Below are positions 8,638 through 17,200 of a stretch of DNA of 50,050 bases, piece by piece. Location: NCBI GenBank assembly GCA_035295745.1, contig DATGIL010000087.1:1-50050 (forward strand), read 5' to 3'. Position numbers and translations under genes: made by a program. The notes beneath the pieces are model-generated. The model made no database searches. It was not told where the DNA came from and saw only the letters and a list, made by a program, of their open reading frames with translations. The stretch is from JAIQFL01 sp035295745 (GTDB taxonomy: Bacteria > Acidobacteriota > Terriglobia > Bryobacterales > Bryobacteraceae). Position 1 is the stretch's first letter; each line of letters begins with the position of its first letter.

Positions 8638-9840
8638 ATGCACTTCGAGTTTTCTGACAAAGTGAAAGATTTGCAGCGGCGCGTCAGCGCGTTCATGGAT
8701 GAGCACATCTATCCCAATGAGCCGCGCTACCACGAGCACGTCAACGGCCCCAACCGCTGGCAGGCCGTCCCGGTGATCGAAGAGCTGAAGCCTGTCGCCC
8801 GCGCTGCCGGGCTCTGGAATCTGTTCCTGCCGGGAAGCGAACTCGGCGCGGGATTGGCCAACCTCGAGTATGCTCCGCTATGCGAAATTATGGGCCGCTC
8901 GTCGATGGCCTCGGAAGTCTTCAACTGCTCCGCGCCCGATACCGGGAACATGGAAGTGCTGGAGCGTTACGGTTCGCCGGAGTTGAAGGAGCGGTGGCTG
9001 AAGCCGTTGCTGGCGGGCGAAATTCGCTCCTGCTATGCCATGACCGAGCCGCAGGTCGCTTCATCTGACGCTACCAATATCGAATCCGCGATTCGCCGCG
9101 ATGGCGCCGATTACGTGCTCAATGGCCGCAAGTGGTGGATCTCCGGAGCCGGCGATCCGCGCTGCAAGGTGGCCATCTTCATGGGGAAGACGGACCCTAC
9201 CGCTCCCAAACACAAACAGCAGTCGATGATTGTGGTGCCGATGGATGCTCCGGGCGTAACGATCAAGCGCATGCTGACGGTGTTCGGCTACGACCACGCG
9301 CCGCACGGCCACGCCGAAATCCTTTTCGAGAATGTGCGCGTGCCGGCGGCCAACCTGCTGCTCGGAGAAGGGCGTGGGTTCGAGATCGCCCAAGGACGGC
9401 TCGGACCGGGGCGGATTCATCACTGCATGCGCCTGATCGGAGTGGCGGAACGCGCGCTCGAAGGAATGTGCCGGCGTGTCCGATCGCGGGTCGCGTTCGG
9501 CAAACCGATCGCGGAGCAAGGCACCATCCGGGCGGACATCGCCAACTCGCGCATTGAGATCGAGCAGGCACGCTTGCTGGTCCTGAAGGCGGCGCACATG
9601 ATGGATACCGTGGGCAACAAGGCGGCGCGGGCGGAAATCGCCATGATCAAAGTGGTGGCGCCCAATCTCGCGTTGCGGGTGCTGGACCGCGCGATTCAGG
9701 CCCATGGCGGTGGCGGCATTTCGCAGGATTTCGAGTGGGCCGCCGCCTGGGCGAACTCGCGAACCCTGCGATTCGCCGACGGTCCCGACGAAGTACATCG
9801 CGAATCGATCGCGAAACTGGAACTGAAAAAGTACGACTAG
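8638..9840 (+). CDS. Acyl-CoA dehydrogenase, ACAD11/LvaC-like
   Basis: 400 residues from the ATG at 8638; a TTG at 8617 would add seven residues. Full acyl-CoA dehydrogenase layout: alpha N-domain, central beta domain with CYAMTEPQVASSD (132-144) and WWISGAG (166-172), and C-terminal FAD domain with RVAFGKPIAEQGTIRADIA and QAHGGGGISQDF. Where typical family members have the catalytic Glu (YEGT), this protein has ADGPDEVH, with D381 at that position. ADGPDEVH is the form I associate with the ACAD10/11 branch. Together with the kinase upstream it fits a phosphate-eliminating enzyme on 4-phosphoacyl-CoA; a conventional dehydrogenase remains possible. Confidence 0.92.
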   Translation: MHFEFSDKVKDLQRRVSAFMDEHIYPNEPRYHEHVNGPNRWQAVPVIEELKPVARAAGLWNLFLPGSELGAGLANLEYAPLCEIMGRSSMASEVFNCSAPDTGNMEVLERYGSPELKERWLKPLLAGEIRSCYAMTEPQVASSDATNIESAIRRDGADYVLNGRKWWISGAGDPRCKVAIFMGKTDPTAPKHKQQSMIVVPMDAPGVTIKRMLTVFGYDHAPHGHAEILFENVRVPAANLLLGEGRGFEIAQGRLGPGRIHHCMRLIGVAERALEGMCRRVRSRVAFGKPIAEQGTIRADIANSRIEIEQARLLVLKAAHMMDTVGNKAARAEIAMIKVVAPNLALRVLDRAIQAHGGGGISQDFEWAAAWANSRTLRFADGPDEVHRESIAKLELKKYD

Positions 9841-9855
9841 ACGAAAGGAGTCTAC

Positions 9856-10251
9856 ATGCGATTTTTCACCATTCTCTTTCTATTCCTGGTGGCCGCGAGC
9901 GGCGCCGACAGCGATCTGGCGGGCCACTATTCCGGCGAGTGGAAGAGCAACAGCGCCGGAGGTGGCGGCTCCTTCCGCCTGAACCTGGATGCCACGGCCG
10001 GCGGGACCTGGAAATGCGAGGTCGTATTTACCTATGCCGGAGCGGAAGTCAAGACGCAGATGCATGAGGTCAAGGTCAATCAGTCGAAATTAGATGCCGC
10101 CTACGACTTCGACCTGATGGGCAACGCGCTGCGTTCGCACATCACCGGCGAATTGAAGGGTAAGGCATTCGACGGGGTTTACCATACCACCACGGTGGAT
10201 GGCAGCGCGGCTGTCGACGACGGAGTGTGGAACGCGTCGCAGGCGAAGTAA
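9856..10251 (+). CDS. Small secreted beta-rich protein, function unknown
   Basis: 131 residues starting 15 bases after the dehydrogenase stop with an AAAGGAG ribosome site. A signal peptide is evident (MRFFTILFLFLVAASG). The mature part has alternating beta segments: GHYSGEWKS, GSFRLNLDA, WKCEVVFTYAGAEVK, GKAFDGVYHTTT. The pattern suggests a small lipocalin-like or sandwich domain seen in secreted acidobacterial proteins. One cysteine only. No catalytic motif. It is co-directional with the acid-catabolism genes, but nothing in its sequence ties it to them. Confidence 0.75.
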   Translation: MRFFTILFLFLVAASGADSDLAGHYSGEWKSNSAGGGGSFRLNLDATAGGTWKCEVVFTYAGAEVKTQMHEVKVNQSKLDAAYDFDLMGNALRSHITGELKGKAFDGVYHTTTVDGSAAVDDGVWNASQAK

Positions 10252-10269
10252 GATAAGTCCTGCGCCTTC

Positions 10270-11478
10270 GTGCTACGCCAGTTTCTGGAACGCCTCGAAT
10301 CCGGGGAACTCACGCCACAATCCCTGCTGGAGTTGTGCCTCGGCAGAATCGCCGCCGCTGATCCGACCTTGCACGCCTGGGTGGAAGTCAGTCCGCAGCC
10401 GCATGGTGAAGGGCGGCTACGCGGCATTCCGTTCGGCGTGAAGGACATCATCGAGACTCGCGGCATGGCAACTGAATATGGCTCGCCGCTCTACGCGGGT
10501 CGCAAGGGCGAGCGCGATGCGCACGTGGTGAACGAGCTCCGTGGGGAAGGCGCGGTGCTGCTGGGAAAGACTCACACCACCGCGTTTGCCTCCTTCGATC
10601 CAGCGCCCACACTCAACCCCCGCACACCCGGACGCACTCCGGGCGGCAGTTCCTCGGGATCGGCGGGCGCAGTCGCAGCCGGCATGGTTCCCTTCGCAAT
10701 CGGAACGCAGACGCTCGGCTCGGTCTTGCGGCCGGCCTCCTTTTGCGGAATCTGCGGATTCAAACCCACTTTCGGCCTGATTCCGATGGATGGAGTTCTC
10801 CCCTTCGCGCCCTCACTCGATACTCTGGGCTTCTTCACCGAGACCGCGTCCGATATGAAGTGCCTGTGGTCGCGCGGATTCGGAGGAGAGTCCACGGCCG
10901 AATTGCATAGCGCCGCCTACCTCCGCATACCGGTGGAGGAGCCCATGGCGATCGCGGTGTCGAACGCGGTGGACCGTCTCCGCGCTTCCGGAGTGCCTGT
11001 CGAAGAGATGGAAATCCCACGTCAATGGGGCGACGTTACGCGGGCGGCACGCCTGATCAACGATTACGAAGGCGCGCGCACGCATGCGGCGCGATTCGCC
11101 GAGTTTGGAGAGCGCATCGGCGTTCGCCTCTCGCAACTAGTCGCACGCGGACTAGCAGTCCCCGAGGAAGAGTATCAGTCGGCGCTGCAGCAACTAGACC
11201 AGACCCGCCTGGAGCTGTCGCGCATCTTCTGGGAGCACGCGGCGATCCTCAGCCCCGCCGCCATGGGGCCCGCTCCCTTGGGATTGTCATCGACCGGAGA
11301 CCCTTCGAGCAACGCGCCATGGACGGCGTTAGGGGTTCCGGCCATCACAGTGCCGATGTCGGTAGAGGAAGCGCCGTTGGGCTTACAGCTCAACGCCGCC
11401 TGGGGGCGGGACGACGCCCTGGTCGCCGTTGCAGCACAAGCCGAGCACCTGCTGCGGAATTCCCCAATTCCGGTCTAA
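10270..11478 (+). CDS. Amidase signature family hydrolase
   Basis: 402 residues from a GTG at 10270, 18 bases after the previous stop. The Ser-cisSer-Lys triad of the amidase signature family can be placed: K58 in IPFGVKDI, cis-Ser S128 within GGSSSGSA, and nucleophile S151 in TQTLGSVLRPASFCGICGFKPT. These align with K142, S217 and S241 of fatty-acid amide hydrolase. It hydrolyses a C-N amide bond, probably in the cytoplasm since no signal peptide is seen. It is shorter than GatA (about 485) and no GatB/GatC partner is adjacent, so tRNA amidation is unlikely. End of the plus-strand run. Confidence 0.9.
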   Translation: MLRQFLERLESGELTPQSLLELCLGRIAAADPTLHAWVEVSPQPHGEGRLRGIPFGVKDIIETRGMATEYGSPLYAGRKGERDAHVVNELRGEGAVLLGKTHTTAFASFDPAPTLNPRTPGRTPGGSSSGSAGAVAAGMVPFAIGTQTLGSVLRPASFCGICGFKPTFGLIPMDGVLPFAPSLDTLGFFTETASDMKCLWSRGFGGESTAELHSAAYLRIPVEEPMAIAVSNAVDRLRASGVPVEEMEIPRQWGDVTRAARLINDYEGARTHAARFAEFGERIGVRLSQLVARGLAVPEEEYQSALQQLDQTRLELSRIFWEHAAILSPAAMGPAPLGLSSTGDPSSNAPWTALGVPAITVPMSVEEAPLGLQLNAAWGRDDALVAVAAQAEHLLRNSPIPV

Positions 11479-11665
11479 TTCCGGGGAAGGCTACAGCCCG
11501 AATTCGTACAGTTCCGGACGAAACCCGCCTTATCCGTGTCCTTCCGCCAGCGGCACCTGATAAGATTTCAGGAAACCGCGAGGCGGAATTATGCTCGCGG
11601 TCCGAACGAAAGAACCGTTCGCTGAGGGCGCGCTGGTTGGGCGGACCTCCAAAGGAGCAAAAGCT

Positions 11666-12493
11666 ATGAACTGGACGACGATCCTGACATTTCTTCAAAC
11701 CCAGGCGGCCGCCGTAGGCCTGCAGATCCTGGGCGCGTTGGTGCTGTACGTCATCGGGCGCTGGCTGATCAGTTTCCTGGTCCGTGCAGTGGCCCGCATT
11801 TTGACCCGCCAACAGATCGAACCCACAGTGGGCCGATTCGTCGGCAACACGCTGTCGGTAGCTCTCAACATCACCCTGGTGGTCGCCATCCTGGGCTATT
11901 TCGGCGTGCAAACTACGACGTTCGCCGCCTTGATCGCCGCAATGGGCCTGGCGATCGGGTCCGCCTGGGCGGGCCTTCTGTCCAACTTCGCCGCGGGTGC
12001 CTTTCTCCTGGTGCTGCGTCCTTTCAAGGTGGGCGATTTCATTACGGCCGGCTCGGTGACGGGCACGGTGCATGAGATCGGTCTGTTTGTGACCAGCTTC
12101 AACACGCCCGATAACGTGCTCACGTTCGTGGGCAACAACAAGATCTTCTCAGACAACATCCAGAACTTCACCGCCAACCCGTATCGGCGCGTGGAATTGA
12201 CGGCTCAGATTTCCGGAGCGGCGGACCCCAAACTCGCCATCGCGCGCCTCAAGGAGCGCATTGCCACCATCCCAAACGTCTGCAAGACGCCCCCGCCGGA
12301 GGCCACTATCTTGACTTTCACGCCGTTCGGCCCGGTGCTGGCGGTTCGGCCCTACACCCACAACGAGAACTACTGGCAAGTCTATTTCGACACCAACCTG
12401 GCGATCAGCGAAGTCCTCGGCGACAGCGCGTTCCCCGGTCCCACCTATCCTTTGGCGGTGCACCAGAAAGCCGCAGCGGCCAGCCAGACATAA
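11666..12493 (+). CDS. mscS: Small-conductance mechanosensitive channel, MscS family
   Basis: 275 residues from the ATG at 11666, supported by AAAGGAG at 11651-11657; an in-frame ATG at 11591 lacks one. Three N-terminal helices (about 18-40, 60-80, 85-117). The third is the pore helix with the Gly/Ala packing pattern AMGLAIGSAWAGLLSNFAAG, followed by the beta-domain entry LRPFKVGDFITAG and FVGNNKIFSDNIQNFT. MscS proteins assemble as heptamers in the inner membrane and open under osmotic downshock. It ends 13 bases before a convergent gene. Confidence 0.93.
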   Translation: MNWTTILTFLQTQAAAVGLQILGALVLYVIGRWLISFLVRAVARILTRQQIEPTVGRFVGNTLSVALNITLVVAILGYFGVQTTTFAALIAAMGLAIGSAWAGLLSNFAAGAFLLVLRPFKVGDFITAGSVTGTVHEIGLFVTSFNTPDNVLTFVGNNKIFSDNIQNFTANPYRRVELTAQISGAADPKLAIARLKERIATIPNVCKTPPPEATILTFTPFGPVLAVRPYTHNENYWQVYFDTNLAISEVLGDSAFPGPTYPLAVHQKAAAASQT

Positions 12494-12506
12494 AGTCGCG
12501 CGGTCA

Positions 12507-13100
12507 TCAGTGCTTCGGAAAATTCGGATCGGCCTTGATCTCGCGAATCTGGTTGATGTGGCGCTCGGAGTGAGTGGAAATTTCGAGCATCCATTGCCAG
12601 CAATCGATCGGCTGGTTTCTTCCGAAGCTGTGCGCGCGAAGGTCGTCGTTCGTAGTCTTGATGTAGTCGATCATGGTGGCGCGGAGAGTTTGAAACCTGG
12701 ACATGGCTTCTTGAATGTCCTTATAGGTTTCGACCTTTTCGTGGCCACCGCCGGTTTTGGTATGCTCCACGCGGTCGATCCCGTACCACATGATATCCGC
12801 GTCACTGTTGACGGACTTCTTGTTCATCATGTCGGGCGCGGCTTTCGCCGCGTTCCTCAGATCCCGCCAGTAATCCGGCTCCGCCACCGCCAGATGCGAA
12901 ACGCACTCCCGGATGGACCATCGGTCCGGCGCCGCGCGATATTCCAATTGCGCCTGCGAAAGGCCGCGAATTTCGGAAGCCAGAACCTGGCCGGTCATCT
13001 CAAAGTGAACCAACAGGTGCTCGCGGTCTTCCGCCGTCATTCCGGCAGCCGAGAGTCTCATCGCCATCGCAACCAGAGACAGGAGTCGAATCCATCGCAT
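12507..13100 (-). CDS. Secreted DinB-like metal-binding four-helix protein
   Basis: 197 residues with a signal peptide (about 1-20) and a DinB_2-type four-helix bundle. The three metal-ligand histidines of the superfamily are in place: H69 (CVSHLAVAE) and the HxxxH pair H177/H181 (ISTHSERHINQI). WSIRECVSHL is typical of this family. DinB-fold proteins include thiol transferases and many uncharacterised metalloproteins. Export to the periplasm, suggested by the leader, is common for acidobacterial members but unusual for thiol-dependent ones. No gene partner is evident. Confidence 0.82.
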   Translation of the reverse strand: MRWIRLLSLVAMAMRLSAAGMTAEDREHLLVHFEMTGQVLASEIRGLSQAQLEYRAAPDRWSIRECVSHLAVAEPDYWRDLRNAAKAAPDMMNKKSVNSDADIMWYGIDRVEHTKTGGGHEKVETYKDIQEAMSRFQTLRATMIDYIKTTNDDLRAHSFGRNQPIDCWQWMLEISTHSERHINQIREIKADPNFPKH

Positions 13101-13144
13101 AGATCAATCTGACGGATGGAACACGCGAAGGTTTGATGAATAAT

Positions 13145-13570
13145 TTACTGCGCCGCGGGGGCCGGTCCAACCGAGAAGCAGGCGCGCACCTCATTGCTCA
13201 CTACAGCCGGCTTGCCGGTCTTCACGCCCATCGGGCACCACAAGGTGCGAGCTTTGGCCAGCAATGTGAAATCGGAGGCGCGCACAATTTCGGTGTGGCG
13301 CTCGAACCGGATCCGCGTCGCGGTACCGACCCAGGTGCGGGCCAGAATCTCGTCGCCAAGGTAAGCGGGCCGCTTGTAGTCGATCTCGTGGCGCAGGATG
13401 ATCCACTGCAACTTCGCCTGGTCCGTCAGGGGTGCCACTGCTCTCCAGTGCGCCACCGCGACGTCCTGGACCCATCGCAGGTACGAGACGTTGTTGACGT
13501 GACCGAGTTCATCGATGTCCTCGGGCCTCACCTGAAGGGCTAGCTCGAAGGGCTCCGGACTTTGACTCAT
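13145..13570 (-). CDS. Acyl-CoA thioesterase, YbgC/FadM (4HBT) type
   Basis: 141 residues, single hot-dog domain. The active-site segment RPEDIDELGHVNNVSYLRWVQD (15-36) matches the 4-hydroxybenzoyl-CoA thioesterase signature, with D20 at the catalytic Asp position and HVNN following. Such enzymes release free acids from CoA or ACP thioesters in the cytoplasm. It is transcribed away from the broken AAA gene; the 129-base region between them holds a perfect palindrome. Substrate not deducible. Confidence 0.88.
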   Translation of the reverse strand: MSQSPEPFELALQVRPEDIDELGHVNNVSYLRWVQDVAVAHWRAVAPLTDQAKLQWIILRHEIDYKRPAYLGDEILARTWVGTATRIRFERHTEIVRASDFTLLAKARTLWCPMGVKTGKPAVVSNEVRACFSVGPAPAAQ

Positions 13571-13641
13571 CTCTTTCAGTATGCGCCTGCTTAGTTAGGT
13601 AGGGCTGAGGCTCCGGCCGCAACGCCCTCATCTCGCTCCAT

Positions 13642-13683
13642 GGCAGACGTGGCGCAAACACTCATGTTTGCGCCACGTCTGCC
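13642..13683. repeat. Perfect 19-bp inverted repeat in a divergent promoter region
   Basis: GGCAGACGTGGCGCAAACA (13642-13660) and its exact complement (13665-13683) flank a 4-nt CTCA loop. No T-run follows on either strand, and both neighbours are transcribed away from it, so it is not a terminator for them. Its length and perfection resemble a REP-type element or a large operator. It ends 16 bases before the AAA gene start. Confidence 0.85.
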
Positions 13684-13699
13684 CCAAGATAATGGAAGT

Positions 13700-14257
13700 A
13701 TGACCGCGGTACTGCGCAATCCCAAGCTGTTCGTCGTATCCGGGGGACCCGGGGCAGGCAAAACGACTACGCTTCTGGAACTGGCGAAGCTCGGCTTTCC
13801 ATTCGCCCCGGAAGTGGCCCGTCAGATCATTCAAGAGCAAATGCAATCCGGAGGGTAGGCGCTACCGTGGATGGATCGCGAACTCTATACCGAGCTGATG
13901 CTGCGACGCTCCATCGAGTCGTTCGAGCAGCACACGCCGGCGTCGCAGCCTCTCTTTGCGGACCGCGGAATCCCAGACACCCTTTGCTACGCGCGCCTCA
14001 TCGCGCTGCCCGAGACGCAACACATCGAGGACGCATGCCGCCGCTACCGGTATGCCTCGCCTGTCTTCGTAGCGCCACCCTGGCCGGAAATCTACACTAC
14101 CGATACCGAGCGCAAACAGGACTTTGCCGAGGCATCCCGCACCTACGAGATACTGGTCGAGGTGTATCGCGAATGCGGGTACGAGACGATCGAACTGCCC
14201 CGTCTCGCACCCTTCAGCCGCGCACAGTTTGTCCTCAAGCAGCTACAACTGATCTGA
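13700..14257 (+). pseudogene. AAA_28-type ATPase interrupted by an in-frame TAG
   Basis: From the ATG at 13700 the frame encodes FVVSGGPGAGKTTTLLEL (Walker A, K21) and EVARQIIQEQMQSGG, then TAG at 13856-13858. The same frame then continues ALPWMDRELYTELMLRRSIESFEQH through LFADRGIPDTLCYARL to 14257. Intact relatives (AAA_28/ATPase-kinase type, about 180 residues) run through this point without a break. The total here would be 185 residues. One codon change therefore splits an otherwise normal gene. It may be a recent pseudogene, a base-call error, or an amber codon that is read through. A downstream ATG at 13871 could give a fragment without the P-loop. Confidence 0.85.
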
Positions 14258-14261
14258 CCGT

Positions 14262-17200
14262 TCAGAAGTACAGCTTGACGCCGAACTGAATAAAGCGCGG
14301 CTGACCGTTGTTATACAGATCGCCGAAGGACGTGTTGTATGCCTGCCGCAGGCGGAACAGCTTGAATCCTTGCAGCGTAGTGACATCGAAATTACCCGGT
14401 TGCAGCTTCCAGAAATCGGTCGGCACCGGCAGGGAGAAGAAGTTCACCGGCAAGACGCCGGCCGCATTCTTCTGCGCGTTTACCATGGCGTTGATATTGT
14501 TCAGAATGGCGGTGCCTTGCGTGGTAGCGGCGAGCGGCTGGTTGTTCGCGGTCGCCCAGGTGTTGTAATCGGACGCGCTTAAGGCCGCGGTGCTGGGTGC
14601 GGCACTCGCATTCCAGTCGGTGCCTCCCGCGTTGTTCGGGAAGACGCGGAACGTTGGGTGATTCAGGACGTTCAACGCGTCCACTCGGAATTGAATCCGC
14701 CGCTTGCCACTCTCTCCCAAATTAAAGTTCTTCTGCACCGAGATATCGAAGTTTTGATCCCACGGTCCTCGGACACCATCCAAAGTGCGCGGCGCGGTTC
14801 CCAACTCGCCCAAAGCTGGCCGCGAGAATGCCGCCGGATTCAGATAGGGCTCGCAGCCCGCACCGGTCGGACAACTCCGGCTCCAGAACGGATTGATCAG
14901 CGGCACTCCGGGAACGATGTCGGGGCGCGCCGTGTGGGTAAGATCGCCGAGCTGATTGGTGTCCGCCAGTGTGGGAATGTACGGGAAGCCGCTATTGAAC
15001 CGCAAAATGCCTGTGGTCGTCCACCCGCCCGCGAGGAGTTCCACGGGCTTCCACGCGTGATTGAGGAAGTGCCTCCCACGCCCCAAAGGAAGATCGTAGA
15101 TGAACGTGTTGTTGATGACGTGCCGCTGGTCGTAGGTCGAAACCGAACGATCGAGCTTGCGGCTGCCGCCGAATGCCACCTGACCATCCACTTGGCCGCC
15201 CACCGGCGAGAGGATGTTCTTGTCGCCGCCCGAACTGGAAGCGTCATCGATCGACTTGGCGTAGGTGTAATTCGAAATGAATGTCAGGCCGCGCGTCGTG
15301 TGATGAATCACGTTGATGTAGCCGGCGTGACGGATGCTGTCCGCCGACGAGTCGTATAGCAGATAGAGGCTCGAGAAGCCCAGGTACGGGCTGCCGAGAC
15401 TGCCGTTCTGCACGGTCAGTACTTTTCCGGTCACCGGGTTGATGCGTCCCAGCGGATCGTTGATGGTCGCCGTAGTGTTCACGTTCGCGGCGTTCTGCGC
15501 GTTCAACAGCGCCTGATCTTTCGGGTCGATATCCTCATGCGGCATGAAGAGGTGCGTGCCCTTTGATCCCACGTACGAGAGTTCGAGCGTGGTGGCAGGA
15601 TCGACTTGCCACGAAAGCGTGAGGTTCCAGTTCTGCACGTACGGCGTGTGGTAGTTGGAGGAAATGGCGAATCCGCCGATGCCCTGATAGTAGAGACTGT
15701 TCGTCGTAACCAGTCCGTTCGAGGGGGCATTGACTGCCTGGGTCGGCGTCTGCGGAGTGAGGATCGGCGGATTCTCGCCCAGGCGCATCACATACGTGGG
15801 ATTCGCGGTGGTCGATGGAACCGTGGTGGCGAAATTCGTAGTGGCTCCGAAATCAGGATTCGGCAGGCGTGTCGCCCCGCTGATGGGGGAATGCGACAAG
15901 CCATAGCCGCCCCGAATCGTCAGCCCATGTTTCTCAAAACGGGTGGGGCTCCAAGCAAAGGCGAAGCGCGGTTCGAAGTCGGTGTAGTCCACCGGCGTCA
16001 GATAACGCGAGTTTCCGCCGCGCCCCGCGAATGCGAAGGGCGGCACCAGCACCGAATTCAAAACTTCGCCATCCTGCAGAGTGAGTGGCGAAGGCAGCGG
16101 AACCGATTGGGCAAGGTCGGGACGGTACACGCCCTGGTTGTTGTACTTCTCGGTGCGCGGCATCTGCAGGTTGTAACGCACGCCCAGATTCAGGGTCAGG
16201 TTGCGCTTGATCTTCCAGTCGTTCTGCACGAATCCGGCGTAGGCGTTCCAGCGATAGTAGTACGGAATTTCGGTGTTGCGCAGCGTGACGTTCCCATTGG
16301 CGACGCCCAGCAGAAAGCTGGCGAAGGGACTCCCCCCGGTGCCAGTCGAAGCTCCCGTGGAGTTGGTCTGCAGATTGGAAAATGTGTACGACCCGCCCAA
16401 CGCCGCGAAAAGCGGAATCACATTCTGTAGCGAATGCGAAATATCCACGCCGAACTTCCAACTCATGTTGCCGGCGGTCTTATAGAAAATGTCGGTTACC
16501 GCGTAGCGCTCCTCGCGGTCCTCGACACTCGTCGAGCCCCCCGACCCGAGTCCCGTGGCGGTGCTGCTTCCGCCGCCCAGCGAGGAGCCGGGGAACAGCG
16601 AATTGAAGAGCGGCACCCCGCCCTTCGTGAGATTCGGCAGTCCCAGGATGGTGTTCAGGTTCTCTCCGGAAGTCGCATCGAACTGCGGCGCCGCCGTGTT
16701 GCTGAAGCGCCCTCGCGTGTAATTGAGGCGCAGATCGTTCAGCATCGTCGCCGAGATCGTGTGCGTGTCGGCGAGCATCACCTGGTAGGCAGCGCTGTAC
16801 TCGGCGGCGTTGGTGGTCGGGCTGATCGGCGTGCCTTGCGTCTTGACGATAGGCGTGGCGGTGTAGCGGCCGGTGAGGTGATTGCTTGCGCTGATGGTTT
16901 GGTCGATGCGGACGGTGTAGCGCTGCTCGTCCTGAGTCAGTACGCGCGGCGTCACGATGTTCGAGATGAGGCCGTTGCTGTTCAGGTAGTACGGCCCCGC
17001 CGGCACGATATACTGCAGAGATTTCTGTGCCGTGGCGTCGAGCAGACTCTTGGGAATTACGTTCCCGGGGAACGGTACGTAGGTCTGACCTGAGGCGAGC
17101 GTGATGGGCGTAAACTGATTCCCGTTCACCACGTTGTACTGGTCGTAGATCACGCTGTCGCTCGCGGTGACGGCGCCCGGCGCGGTGCTCTGAAACTGAT

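Noticed and set aside
10270..11478. GatA subunit of the tRNA amidotransferase
   Set aside because: Too short for GatA, no GatB or GatC nearby and context is catabolic.
13856..13858. Pyrrolysine insertion at the amber codon
   Set aside because: No pyl genes are visible, and the residue is in a loop just after the SGG segment with no reason for a special amino acid; point mutation is simpler.
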